Shown here piece by piece: positions 8,407-17,339 of a DNA stretch of 64,000 bases. The stretch is from positions 124,001-188,000 of the forward strand of contig DASXUX010000109.1 of NCBI GenBank assembly GCA_036504595.1, in the 5' to 3' direction. The notes beneath the pieces were generated by a model. It was not told where the DNA came from and did not search any database. It worked only from the letters and a program-made list of their open reading frames with translations. Both the position numbers and the translations under genes were made by a program. The stretch comes from DASXUX01 sp036504595. GTDB taxonomy: Bacteria; Planctomycetota; SZUA-567; H5-PLA8. The stretch's first letter is position 1. Each line of letters begins with the position of its first letter.

Positions 8407-9231
8407 GTGAGGAAGCCGATTCGACAGAGCAGGAGTGATGCGCGGCCATTTGTGCTGACGCTGAACGTTGGCAACACGCATACGACGCTGGTGCTGTGGC
8501 CCATGAATGGTCCGGCGGTGAAGGTCGGTTGGCGCACGGGCGAGCGGATTCCCGCTAAGGCGAGGAAACTGTTGAGCAAGAACGTGACGGTTGTTCTGGC
8601 TGGCGTTGTACCGAAGTACATCAAGTCGTTGGAGGCCGGACTGAACGGCCATTGTCGGGTATTTCGATTCCGCAAAGACATTCCGGCTCCGATCGTGATT
8701 GTGCCTCGACCCGCGAACAAGGTCGGCGACGACCGCATCGCTGGTGCGCTAGGCGCGTTTGGCCTCAACCGCGGCTCACGTACGGTTCTGATCGACGCGG
8801 GCACGGCCGTCACCATCAACGCAGTGCGGCCAACGCGGAAGTACAAGCCGCCGCGCTTCGAAGGCGGACTGATTCTGCCCGGCGCGTCGATGAGTTTTGC
8901 GGCGCTCGCGACGAAAACGGCGCAACTGCCGAAATGTGCTGCGACGCCGCTGGATTCGAAGAACTTCATCGGCCGGAGCACGGAAGAAGCGATCCGCCTG
9001 GGGGTCCAACAAGGCCAGGCCGCGATGATTACTGAATTGGCGCGAGCGCAGGCGAAGCAGCTTGGCGCGGGAACGAAAGTGGTGCTCACTGGTGGCGGAG
9101 CAGAAGACCCGGTTCTTGTGCAATCACTTAAGCGGGCTCTCGGGCGCAAGTTGTTGGTCGCTCGAAACGTCGTTCATCTCGGTCTGGTTTGGGCGTGGCA
9201 GGAATTTCTGAACCGTCGGGGTCGCTCATGA
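8407..9231 (+). CDS. coaX: Type III pantothenate kinase
   Basis: Phosphorylates pantothenate in the first step of coenzyme A synthesis. A GTG start at 8407 with GAGGGA upstream gives 274 residues, close to the family length. The ASKHA-fold motifs occur in order: NVGNTHTT near residue 20, VGDDR near 102, DAGTAVTI near 122 and GGLILPG near 145. The first motif is normally DxGNT; here the Asp is Asn, a change at a position thought to help bind metal/ATP. The catalytic Asp in the later DAGTA motif is kept. The stop overlaps the next ATG (ATGA), coupling it to the MnmE-like gene. Confidence 0.88.
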   Translation: MRKPIRQSRSDARPFVLTLNVGNTHTTLVLWPMNGPAVKVGWRTGERIPAKARKLLSKNVTVVLAGVVPKYIKSLEAGLNGHCRVFRFRKDIPAPIVIVPRPANKVGDDRIAGALGAFGLNRGSRTVLIDAGTAVTINAVRPTRKYKPPRFEGGLILPGASMSFAALATKTAQLPKCAATPLDSKNFIGRSTEEAIRLGVQQGQAAMITELARAQAKQLGAGTKVVLTGGGAEDPVLVQSLKRALGRKLLVARNVVHLGLVWAWQEFLNRRGRS

Positions 9232-10544
9232 TCATTCCCGCAGCGATCGACACGCATAGCCCGATCTTCATCCGTGTCACCGGCGCGGGAACGGGCGGGA
9301 TCGCCAAACTGGTTCTTGATGGCGAAACGGTGAGCGCGTGCCTGACGCCCTGCTTCACGTCCAGGCAGCCATTCAACGCGGCCGTGGCGCAGGATCTGCT
9401 CTTCGGGCGGCTGGTGGACACGTCGGGCGCGATCGTGGACGAAGTCGTTGTCGCGCCAGTGGGGAAAGACCGCAGCGAGACCGGCAATCCGCAAATCGAG
9501 CTGTCTTGCCACGGTGGCGTGGGCGTGCTGGCCGGCGTCGAAGAAGTGCTGGTGAGCGCCGGCATCGAGCGCGGCCGGCCGACGGAACTGCTCGAACGCG
9601 CGCACCTGCACAACAAGCTCTCACTGATTGCGATTGAGGCGCGGCTGCGCTTGCCGGAAGCGGCGACCGCGCGGCAGGCGGATTTTCTGCTGGGCTTCCG
9701 GGAATTTCAACGCGCCTGGGAGCGCTGCGGTTTTGATCTGGCGATGGCGCTAAGGACCAGCAACCGGAACTGGCCCGAGACGATCAGGCCGGCGGTTGCG
9801 CGCGCCATTCCGCAGTGCCAGACGGCGCGGCGATTGCTGGCGCAGCATCATGTCGCGATTCTGGGCCCGGTGAATGCGGGCAAGTCAACGCTGGCAAACG
9901 CTCTGGCGCGCGCGGAGCGGCACATTGTCAGCGAAATTCCCGGCACCACGCTCGACCGGTTGGACACGCCGATCGAATTGCACGGGCTGAGTCTTCTGCT
10001 TACAGACACGGCGGGCCTGCGGAAGACCGGCGATGAGCTTGAGAGCGAAGGCCAGCAGCGCGCTCTGCGCGCGGCTGAAAGCGCGGCGCTGAGATTGCTG
10101 GTGGTAGATGGATCGCAGGCGCCGGACCTGAGCTGCTGGCCATTATGCGAGACTAGCGCCCCCTCACCCCTAACCCCTCTCCCTCGCGGGGGAGAGGGGG
10201 ACCGGAGCGGCAGCCCGATGATTCTCGTGCTCAACAAGCGCGACTTGGGAATTCACGACGAGGCGGCGGGGCTGGAATTTGCGCTGGGGTGCAAGGCGGT
10301 CGCGGTTTCGGCTCGCAGCGGTGAAGGACTCGACGAACTGAGCGCTGCCAGCGAGGAGGCGCTGCTCAAAGGACGGAGTCCCGAGCCGGGCGCGCCGTTC
10401 ACGCGAAGACATGCGGAGTTGCTGGCGCAAATGCAGGCAGAACTGGACGCGGGGAGTTCCGGGCGGGATGTCCTTGCGCTGCTGCGGCGACTGGTCGGCA
10501 TGCGGCCGAACGCGGAGGAGTTGGCGCGAGTGATGTCGGAGTGA
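9228..10544 (+). CDS. MnmE-like (TrmE) GTPase, lacking the C-terminal CIGK motif
   Basis: The ATG at 9228 overlaps the coaX stop; 438 residues. The N-terminal part (~1-110) resembles the folate-binding domain of MnmE, including SCHGG. A central helical region follows, and then a G domain: G1 GPVNAGKST (~215), G2 GTTLD, G3 DTAGL and G4 NKRD. MnmE with MnmG modifies the wobble uridine of tRNAs, and an mnmG gene is present at 32406-34457. However, the C-terminus ends ELARVMSE with no CIGK, whose Cys is needed for modification in E. coli MnmE. Residues ~310-327 come from a repeat insert between G3 and G4. It may be a diverged MnmE or a paralogue with another role. Confidence 0.75.
   Translation: MIIPAAIDTHSPIFIRVTGAGTGGIAKLVLDGETVSACLTPCFTSRQPFNAAVAQDLLFGRLVDTSGAIVDEVVVAPVGKDRSETGNPQIELSCHGGVGVLAGVEEVLVSAGIERGRPTELLERAHLHNKLSLIAIEARLRLPEAATARQADFLLGFREFQRAWERCGFDLAMALRTSNRNWPETIRPAVARAIPQCQTARRLLAQHHVAILGPVNAGKSTLANALARAERHIVSEIPGTTLDRLDTPIELHGLSLLLTDTAGLRKTGDELESEGQQRALRAAESAALRLLVVDGSQAPDLSCWPLCETSAPSPLTPLPRGGEGDRSGSPMILVLNKRDLGIHDEAAGLEFALGCKAVAVSARSGEGLDELSAASEEALLKGRSPEPGAPFTRRHAELLAQMQAELDAGSSGRDVLALLRRLVGMRPNAEELARVMSE
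10157..10210. repeat. CCCCTCTCCCTCGCGGGGGAGAGG hairpin repeat inside the MnmE-like gene
   Basis: An inverted repeat of CCCCTCTCCC with GGGAGAGGGG around TCGCGG (about 10174-10199), preceded by CCCTCACCCCTAA words, translated in frame as PLTPLPRGGEGD between the G3 and G4 motifs. A relative with the spacer TCAAGG lies in valS at 26436-26494. Confidence 0.8.
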
Positions 10545-10545
10545 C

Positions 10546-10607
10546 AACAAATGATGAATGCGGAATAAGGCCGTATTCTTCACTCGGGATTCCGCATCCA
10601 TTGTTGA
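10546..10607. repeat. Inverted repeat before the glycosyltransferase
   Basis: CAACAAATGATGAATGCGGAAT and its near complement ATTCCGCATCCATTGTTG form a possible stem just after the MnmE-like stop. It may be a terminator-like or repeat-class hairpin, and it argues against the upstream start of the glycosyltransferase. Confidence 0.5.
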
Positions 10608-10618
10608 GGGCTAATGCA

Positions 10619-11749
10619 TTGAAGGTTCTTCACTTGATTTCCGGCCGCGGGCCGACGGGCGCCGCGGCAGCGGCGATGACCGACGTCAAGGCGCTGCTCG
10701 CGGCAGGCCACACGGCCATGCTCGCTACGCGCGATGATTCGGGCTTGATGCAAGCGTGCAAGCAGGAGGCGTTGCCGTGTGTGGGCGGCTTCAAGTTCGG
10801 GCGCGGCGCGATGCGGCTGCTGCATTTGCCGCATGACGTGCGGCGGTTGCGGGCGCTGCTGCGCGAGCTGTCGATCGACGTGCTGCATGTGCATCGCAGC
10901 AACGATCAACTTCTGTCCGCTGCCGCCTTGGGAAGAACTTTTGCCGTGCGGCTGGTGCGGACGTGGCACCGCGATCCCATCAGCGTGCCGCGCCTGCTCC
11001 TCAGTCGCCTGGCCGCGCAAGTGGATGGCTGCGTGTGCGTGTCGCGCGAGCACGCGCAGACGCTGAATTCCGCGGGAGCGTCAGCGTGCGAGTACATTCC
11101 GGTGGCGGTGGATACGGAAGTTTTTCGGCCTGGCGAGGCACGCGGCCAAGAGCCAAGAGCTAAGAGCCAAGAGCTGATTTTTCGCATCGGTCAGGTGGGC
11201 CGCTGGAAACTTGGGCATGATGGCCGGGATCGCGGGCAGGCCGCGGCATTGGATGTCTTCGCCGAGCTTGCGAGAGACCTGCATTGGCGCGGACTGCTGA
11301 TCGGACGCGGAGAACTGGGCGAGCAACTGCGGCAGACAGCCTATACGGAAAAAGGACTACCGAAAGATCGGGTCGAGCTGATCGAGTTCCAGAAACATTC
11401 ACCGGCTGAATTCGCGGCGCTGCTGTCCACGCTGCATCTCGGACTGCTCTTCAACACGGGCAGCGACGGCACATCGCGAACGGGCGCGGAACTGCTGGCC
11501 TGCGGTGTTCCGCTCGTTGTCGCGGACCGGCCGGGGCTGCGGGAGCTTGCGGAAGACACGGCGTGTGCGCTGCGCCAGCTTCCGGACGATGCGCGCGGAT
11601 GGGCGAGAGCCGTTGAAGATCTGCTGAGGAATCCGGAGCGGCTGGCGGAGATGAGTGTCGCGGCGCGGCGGCGGGCGGAGCAGGTGCATTCGTTGAAAGC
11701 TCGCGGCGAGGCGCTTGGCGAATTCTACCGGCAAGCTCCGGGCCGTTGA
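10619..11749 (+). CDS. Glycosyltransferase, GT-B fold family 4
   Basis: Transfers a sugar from an activated donor; acceptor unknown, possibly a lipid or surface glycan. I prefer the TTG at 10619 (KVLHLISGRGPTGAA, 376 residues), with GAGGG eight bases upstream, because the longer frame from 10541 translates an inverted repeat. Family features are the N-terminal VLHLISG and the C-terminal donor-binding region SRTGAELLACGVPLVVADRPG, matching the E-x7-E region of GT4 enzymes. Residues ~176-186 are encoded by a GAGCCAA-type repeat placed in frame between the two Rossmann domains. It follows the MnmE-like gene by ~75 bases and is convergent with the sensor kinase gene. Confidence 0.82.
   Translation: MKVLHLISGRGPTGAAAAAMTDVKALLAAGHTAMLATRDDSGLMQACKQEALPCVGGFKFGRGAMRLLHLPHDVRRLRALLRELSIDVLHVHRSNDQLLSAAALGRTFAVRLVRTWHRDPISVPRLLLSRLAAQVDGCVCVSREHAQTLNSAGASACEYIPVAVDTEVFRPGEARGQEPRAKSQELIFRIGQVGRWKLGHDGRDRGQAAALDVFAELARDLHWRGLLIGRGELGEQLRQTAYTEKGLPKDRVELIEFQKHSPAEFAALLSTLHLGLLFNTGSDGTSRTGAELLACGVPLVVADRPGLRELAEDTACALRQLPDDARGWARAVEDLLRNPERLAEMSVAARRRAEQVHSLKARGEALGEFYRQAPGR
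11146..11175. repeat. GAGCCAAGAGC repeat inside the glycosyltransferase gene
   Basis: AAGAGCCAAGAGCTAAGAGCCAAGAGCT words are translated in frame as QEPRAKSQEL. The reverse words fill the spacer at 47400-47435. Confidence 0.75.
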
Positions 11750-11757
11750 GCGTGTGC

Positions 11758-14700
11758 TTACGATTCGGCTTTCGTTGCCGACGCTGTAGTTAGCGCGCGG
11801 CGCATCGCCCCGGCCAGGCATTCGAGCGTGAACGGTTTTTGCACTAACTCGAGCGCGCCGGCATCGAGCAAATCTCTGACGGTCTGATCGGCGCTGTAGC
11901 CGGAAATGAGAATCACTGGAACGCCCGGGTGTCGCTTGCGGAACTCGCGGAAAAGCGGCAGGCCGGAAAGACCCGGCATGATCACGTCCAAGAGGAGAAT
12001 CGCTGGCTTCAGCCGCGGCGCGACATCGAGTTGCTTGAGCATTTCAATGCCGCCCGACGCGGTGCGGACATCGTAGCCCAGGCTGCTGAGGAGCTGGCGC
12101 ATGGTGTCGCGCAGGATGGAATCGTCATCGACCAGCAGGACGGTCTCCGTCCCGGAAATCTCCGTCGTGCCGGGCTGTACCAATGGAAGCTTGGCGTCGC
12201 TTTCGCCCGGCGCGCCGCTCAACGGGCGGCCCAGGCTGCTGGACGGCTTGGTGCCAGGAAGGCGAATGGAGAAACGCGTGCCCTGTCCAGGCTGACTGTG
12301 GCAGGCGATCTGCCCACCGTGGCTGCGTACGATGCCAAAGACGACGGACAGTCCCAGCCCCGTGCCTTTGCCGGGCTCCTTCGTGGTGAAAAAGGGTTCG
12401 AACAGATGCTGCTGCACGTCTTCGGCCATGCCGGTGCCGGTATCGCTGATCTCGATCAGCACGCCGGGCGGAATATCGGTAATGACTGGCGCGCCTTCGG
12501 AGTCCGCGCTGCCGGTGAAGAGCGTGGTACTGGCGCTCAGCGTCAGCGTTCCACCCTCCGGCATCGCGTCGCGCGCATTCACACAGAGATTCAGCAGGAC
12601 CTGCTGCAACTGGGTCGCATCTCCATGCACGCACGGCAGCGATTCCGCGACGTTCGTCGCCACCTCGATGGCGCGCGGCAGCGAACCGGCCAGAAGCTCG
12701 GAGGTTTCCTTTATCAGAGCACTGATATCAACCGGCCGGGGCTGCAAGACGGACTTTCGCGCAAAGGTGAGCAGCTTCGATGTCAGATCGGCCCCGCGCT
12801 GTGCGGCCGCCTCGATCTTGCCGAGATGCGCGCCCGGTTCACTGCTTTGTGCCCGCGCCAGCGCGCACTGGCCGATGATGCCGCCGAGCAGGTTGTTGAA
12901 GTCATGCGCCAAACCGCCGGCCAGCGCGCCGACAGATTCCATCTTCTGCGCCTGCAAGAGCTGAGCCTCAAGCAGGATCTGGCCGGTGATGTCGATCCCC
13001 AGGCAGACCATCCCGGTCGGCTTGCCGTCGGGCCCGCGCAGGAAGCTCGAACTCCAGCGGATCTTGCGTTCACCGCCGTTCGGCGTGGCCCAGTTCAGCA
13101 GCAGCTCCTTGCTGCAGTCCTCCTCCGTGAAGGCATGCAGGATGGATTGTTCGAGCTTCAGCTTTTGAGCCAGACTTGGATTGACGATGGACGCGAGCGG
13201 CCGGCCGAACACCTCGGTTCGGCTGAGGCCGCTGACGCGCTCGGCCGCGGCGTTGAAGCTGAGCACATTGCCATGCCGGTCGATGCTGACGATCATCGCG
13301 TGCAAGCCGTCCACCACTTGCTGCAGGCGCTTCTCCGACGCGTGCAACGCCTGGCCCAGTTCGTCGCGGGCTACGGCCGCCGCAGCCAGGCGCGCCACGC
13401 CGGCCATGCCTTGGATTTCGCGCGGCTGCAGTGCGCGCGTGCGCGCATGCCAGATGCCCAGGATACCCAGGGCTCCGGAGGCGGCGGTCAACGGGATCAC
13501 CGCGCCGCAGCGTGCTCCCGGCAGCAGCTTCAGGAGCATACGATGAACGCGCTTGTCGGTGCGGGCATCGTCGATGACCAGCGGCTGATTCTGCCGGAAC
13601 GCCAGGGCGGTCACGTCGCGGGCGGAGATGGGAACGCGCAGTTGTTTTACGGCCGGCGAGTGTTCGCCCGCGATGCCTCGGCTGAGGAGCGCGTCGCGGG
13701 ATTCGTTCAAGATCAGGAAGCCGGCTCCGTCCAGCGCGAAGTTGCGGCAGACCAGTTCGGCAATGCGCTGCAGCGTGCTTTCGAGCGCGGGACTTTCAGC
13801 CAAGAGGTGGCCAACTTCATTGAGCAGAATCAGTTCGTCGGCGCGCTGGCACGCCTCTTCGTAGAGCTTTGCGCGTTCAATGGCCGCCGTGGCGAGCTGG
13901 CCGACTTGCTCCAGGCGCCGCACATCGTCCGGCAGGAACTCGCCGGCCGTAGAGTTGTTCACCATCAGCACGCCGAAGCGCTGGCCGGGCGGTCCGAGCG
14001 GCACACAGATGGCCGAGGCCAGCTCGAACTCGCGAGCAAGCTGGACATCGCAGCGCGGGTCGTTCAACACGTCCGCGGAAACGAGCGTGCGGCCTTCCTT
14101 GAGACAGGCGACTGCCAGCGACTTGCCATTCAACGGCAGGACCATCTCGTGCGCGCCGGATTGCGGGAGGTTGGTCGCGCGCGCGCGCAGCACCTGCTCG
14201 GCTGCATCGCTGACCAGCACCGTCGCCCAGCGCGCCGAAACGATCTTATGAACGTTCTGCACCGTCTGCTCCAGCGCGTAGGACATGGCCAGGCGCATGG
14301 AAAGCGAGCGGCCGATCTGTTCCAGCAATTTCAGTTCGGCCGCCTGCTGGCGCGTTTTCTCGATCAGGCGCGCTCGCCGCAGGCCGGCCGCGATTTGCCG
14401 CGTGATCTCCTCGGCCAGTCCGGCTTCCTCCAAGCCGATCGGGCTTCGCGCGTCGAAAGTCCAGACAAATGCGCCAACCGCCCCGTATTCCAGAGAAGCG
14501 GTTGGCAGCGGCGAAACCAACGCGCTGCGCTCCGCCCACCCGTCGCACAGCAGCGCACTTTCGGTTTGGTTGCGTATGCCGCCCCCGGTGGTGCGAACCT
14601 CCCGCACCGCTTCCGGAATGAGCCCGGTGCCATTCAGCGGGATGGAAAGCGCTCGGATCATGCCCAGCTTGTCGGCCGGTCCGTCGCAGGCCACGCAGTG

Positions 14701-16401
14701 GAGCCGTACCGCGGCGCTTGTCGCCGAATCGGCGGCGGGCGGCCCTGGCGTGTTCGGCGCCAGAAACATGGCGACGGTTTGCGCCCCCAGCAGCCGGCGC
14801 GCCGACGGCACGGCAACTGCCAGCAGAGCTTGCTCATCGCTTTCGCCAGCCAGTTGCTGACTGAAACGATAGAGTCCGCCCAGATCGCCCGCATAGCGCC
14901 GGGCTTTGGCGTGCGTTTCCGCGCGTTCCAGTGCCGCGCCAATGGTGCGGCCGATCAAGCGGAACAGGCGATGGTCTTCCGGTTCGGGGGCGTAACGGCT
15001 ATCGAACATCATGCTTGCTACGCCGAGTGTGCGATATTCGCCCACGATGGGAATGGCCAGGAGCGCTTCCAGTTTCGCCGCCGCGAACTGCGTCCGCAGC
15101 GCTTCGTCTTCGACATAGACGGGCAGGTTCTCCGGCGTTTCGACGATGGAACCCGTGCGGCAGGCCTGGCCGGCCAGCGAGTTGTGCAACGAAAGCCTTT
15201 GCGGGTGCTCAAACAACGCTGGGCGGATCGCAGCGCTTTCGACCAACTTCAGCATATCCGCGTCGGAAGGATCGGGCGTGTAGATTGCGATCTGCGCGGC
15301 GCCGGTCATGCGGGCGAGCGTCTGCGCAAGGTCCCGCAAGACGACCTCGGGGTCAAGGCTGCGATTGGCGGCCTCGCTTACCTGCTGCAGCGCCTGAAGC
15401 AGCAACTGGTTGTGACGCAGGCTTTCTGTTCCTTGTCGCACCTCTTCGCGCAAGTCCTCGCGATACTTGCGTATGAACAGAATGACCAGCGAGGCGCCGC
15501 CGCTAACCGCGCCCAGCAGAATCGCCACCAAGGCAGCTTTGCGCAGAGCGGTGGATTGCTGCGCTTCGTTGAGACGGTGAATCACTTGAGGATCGGTAAC
15601 GAATTGGCGGATCGTCTGATGAATCGGTAGGTCGGCGGCGACGGTCCAGGTGATCGAGAATGCGAGCAGAGTCACCAACGCCAGCAGCACGCCCAGGAAC
15701 TGCTGCCGCACAGTGGGCGGCCGCTCCGGAAGTGTTCCAAAGAATCTCGCTTTGGTCTGCTCAACGTATGGTCCGGCCAAGAACGCCAGCGGAGCGGTGA
15801 CGAACAGGTCCTGAAACAACTGCGTAAGCCACAGCGGCTCCCAGCGCGTGAGCGCCTCTTCGCCGCCGAAATAGACGATGCCCATCGAGCCTGCGGCCGC
15901 CGCGCACGAACAGCCCAAGCCAAACAATGCAATGGCAGGCAGCGAACGCAGCCGCGTGTCAAACGGGAATCCCGCCACAATACCTGTCAGGACCACGATT
16001 CCCAAGGGCTCGCTGAACCACTGGCGTCCGTTGAAGTGGTCGGGCAACAGCAGTCCGCACAGGCAGCTCAGCAGCAGCGCGTATCCGTGGCCGCCGTAGA
16101 GCAGCCACAGCACACTGAGTGTCCAGGGCATGTGCAGCGAAAGGGTGAAGCCCAGGCTTTCCAGCGCGGAGCCGGTTATGGAGGTTCCTGCAGAGATACG
16201 TTTGCAGACCAGCCCCAGCAGAAGCGTGGCCATCCACACCGCTGCCACGCCCAGTCTGGCGTTGCGTGAGCCCTGCCGGCCGCTCCACGGCGGCCACGGC
16301 AGAGGCCGCGGCAACAGAGGGGTGTCGGCGCGCTGACGCGCTGCGGGAATCACCCGTGGCTTGGGCTCTGGCGGCTGACTTTCTGGAACCGGTTCTGCCA
16401 A
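11758..16401 (-). CDS. Hybrid sensor histidine kinase, MASE1-like / four GAF / PAS / HisKA / HATPase / REC
   Basis: A 1547-residue membrane sensor. A TTG start at 16401 is supported by GAGGAG eight bases upstream. After a Pro-rich N-terminus come several transmembrane helices (~50-250, MASE1-like), another helix (~295-315) and a coiled coil. About four GAF domains (~350-1010) and a PAS domain (~1025-1150) follow. The kinase core has the H-box GGLAHDFNNLLGG, the N-box NLCVNARDAMPEGG, DTGTGM and EPFFTTKEPGKGTGLGL. The receiver domain at the C-terminus has LLVDDD and the phospho-acceptor Asp in LLLDVIMPG, then ISGYSA and the Lys in VQKPF. No DNA-binding domain or partner regulator lies beside it, so the output is unknown. 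The signal could be small ligands or redox sensed by the GAFs. Confidence 0.93.
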   Translation of the reverse strand: MAEPVPESQPPEPKPRVIPAARQRADTPLLPRPLPWPPWSGRQGSRNARLGVAAVWMATLLLGLVCKRISAGTSITGSALESLGFTLSLHMPWTLSVLWLLYGGHGYALLLSCLCGLLLPDHFNGRQWFSEPLGIVVLTGIVAGFPFDTRLRSLPAIALFGLGCSCAAAAGSMGIVYFGGEEALTRWEPLWLTQLFQDLFVTAPLAFLAGPYVEQTKARFFGTLPERPPTVRQQFLGVLLALVTLLAFSITWTVAADLPIHQTIRQFVTDPQVIHRLNEAQQSTALRKAALVAILLGAVSGGASLVILFIRKYREDLREEVRQGTESLRHNQLLLQALQQVSEAANRSLDPEVVLRDLAQTLARMTGAAQIAIYTPDPSDADMLKLVESAAIRPALFEHPQRLSLHNSLAGQACRTGSIVETPENLPVYVEDEALRTQFAAAKLEALLAIPIVGEYRTLGVASMMFDSRYAPEPEDHRLFRLIGRTIGAALERAETHAKARRYAGDLGGLYRFSQQLAGESDEQALLAVAVPSARRLLGAQTVAMFLAPNTPGPPAADSATSAAVRLHCVACDGPADKLGMIRALSIPLNGTGLIPEAVREVRTTGGGIRNQTESALLCDGWAERSALVSPLPTASLEYGAVGAFVWTFDARSPIGLEEAGLAEEITRQIAAGLRRARLIEKTRQQAAELKLLEQIGRSLSMRLAMSYALEQTVQNVHKIVSARWATVLVSDAAEQVLRARATNLPQSGAHEMVLPLNGKSLAVACLKEGRTLVSADVLNDPRCDVQLAREFELASAICVPLGPPGQRFGVLMVNNSTAGEFLPDDVRRLEQVGQLATAAIERAKLYEEACQRADELILLNEVGHLLAESPALESTLQRIAELVCRNFALDGAGFLILNESRDALLSRGIAGEHSPAVKQLRVPISARDVTALAFRQNQPLVIDDARTDKRVHRMLLKLLPGARCGAVIPLTAASGALGILGIWHARTRALQPREIQGMAGVARLAAAAVARDELGQALHASEKRLQQVVDGLHAMIVSIDRHGNVLSFNAAAERVSGLSRTEVFGRPLASIVNPSLAQKLKLEQSILHAFTEEDCSKELLLNWATPNGGERKIRWSSSFLRGPDGKPTGMVCLGIDITGQILLEAQLLQAQKMESVGALAGGLAHDFNNLLGGIIGQCALARAQSSEPGAHLGKIEAAAQRGADLTSKLLTFARKSVLQPRPVDISALIKETSELLAGSLPRAIEVATNVAESLPCVHGDATQLQQVLLNLCVNARDAMPEGGTLTLSASTTLFTGSADSEGAPVITDIPPGVLIEISDTGTGMAEDVQQHLFEPFFTTKEPGKGTGLGLSVVFGIVRSHGGQIACHSQPGQGTRFSIRLPGTKPSSSLGRPLSGAPGESDAKLPLVQPGTTEISGTETVLLVDDDSILRDTMRQLLSSLGYDVRTASGGIEMLKQLDVAPRLKPAILLLDVIMPGLSGLPLFREFRKRHPGVPVILISGYSADQTVRDLLDAGALELVQKPFTLECLAGAMRRALTTASATKAES

Positions 16402-16462
16402 CCCGCACTCTCCTCAAACTGGCGAGAGCGATAGTTTCTTCCCGCCTGGCGTCGGCGTCAAC

Positions 16463-17260
16463 CTACAGCTTGATTTCGCGGCGCCGCCACATATCGACGC
16501 TCACCGCCGCGACCGAAACCAGGAAAGCCGCGGCGATAACTACTCCGCCCGCGAAAACCACCGGTGCATACGCTGCACCGTCCCATTTGACGCCCCACCA
16601 ACCCAGCACCGTCAGCAGTGTTCCCAACGGACCGCTGGCAACCAGGACACAGCGCAGAACTGTGTGCCACTGCGTGGCCGCGATGGCCGCGCCCAGCAGG
16701 AGGAAGAGCATGCTCATGCCGAAGAGATGTGTGTGGCTCAACGACAGCAAGCGCCCCGTGTCCATGCCTTTGTCAGGTTCCGTGAAGCGCCGGATGGATG
16801 CATACGTGTTCAGCGGCGAATCCTTCTTGTTGCCGATGGACGTGGCGTTGGGCGCATGGCAGCCGAAGCAGCCGTGATTGGAAAGAATCGTATACACGCC
16901 GGCGGGTTGTTTCTCTCGGAGCAGCGGATCCCAGTAGCCTGACTCCGGCGCGCCGCTGTTCAACCAAGCGAGCACCTGCTGCAAGTCCGCCTGATCCGCG
17001 GGTGTAAGTTCGCGCGGGTTCTCGAAGCTCGAGAAGTAGCGCTTCATTCCGCCGAGAATCTCGCGCTTCAGCACGCTGGACGAACGGTCGCCGTAAAAGC
17101 GGCAGGTGATGTCGTTCAGACTTAGGCCAGGCTTGCCATCTGCCGTCGCGACGACATGCCAGACTTGGTGTTCGGCTGCGGCGAACCCAAACAGCATCAC
17201 CAGCAGCACGGAACTCAGCAGCACCTTCCAAGGCAGATCAAGTTCGCGAAGAGGCGTCAT
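16463..17260 (-). CDS. Membrane c-type haem protein with one CFGCH site
   Basis: 265 residues from the ATG at 17260 (MTPLRELDLPW); the longer frame reads through AAAATCC-type repeats. A signal or anchor helix is followed by a periplasmic region (~25-165) with a single c-haem motif C-F-G-C-H in NHGCFGCHAPN, then three to four transmembrane helices, the first containing SHTHLFGMSM. Conserved His in these helices could bind more haem. The family is not one I can name; it resembles membrane-bound cytochromes of unknown partners found in environmental genomes. It lies just upstream, in transcription order, of the giant sensor kinase, which could hint at a redox link (inference). Confidence 0.7.
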   Translation of the reverse strand: MTPLRELDLPWKVLLSSVLLVMLFGFAAAEHQVWHVVATADGKPGLSLNDITCRFYGDRSSSVLKREILGGMKRYFSSFENPRELTPADQADLQQVLAWLNSGAPESGYWDPLLREKQPAGVYTILSNHGCFGCHAPNATSIGNKKDSPLNTYASIRRFTEPDKGMDTGRLLSLSHTHLFGMSMLFLLLGAAIAATQWHTVLRCVLVASGPLGTLLTVLGWWGVKWDGAAYAPVVFAGGVVIAAAFLVSVAAVSVDMWRRREIKL

Positions 17261-17280
17261 GCCTGATAGCTTACCACGTG

Positions 17281-17317
17281 GCTCGATTTTGGATTTTGGA
17301 TTTTCGATTTTGGAGTG
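17281..17317. repeat. GATTTTGGATTTTGG repeat
   Basis: Words GATTTTGGATTTTGGATTTTC sit between two minus-strand genes. Read in frame they give the KIENPKSKI peptide that falsely extends the haem protein. Confidence 0.7.
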
Positions 17318-17339
17318 GCTTGGTACGCACCATGACTCA

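Noticed and set aside
11929..15630. 1233-codon plus-strand open frame
   Set aside because: It is antisense to the sensor kinase, which has clear domains. The translation is low-complexity Arg/Gln/Ala-rich with no family motif, as expected of a shadow frame in GC-rich DNA.
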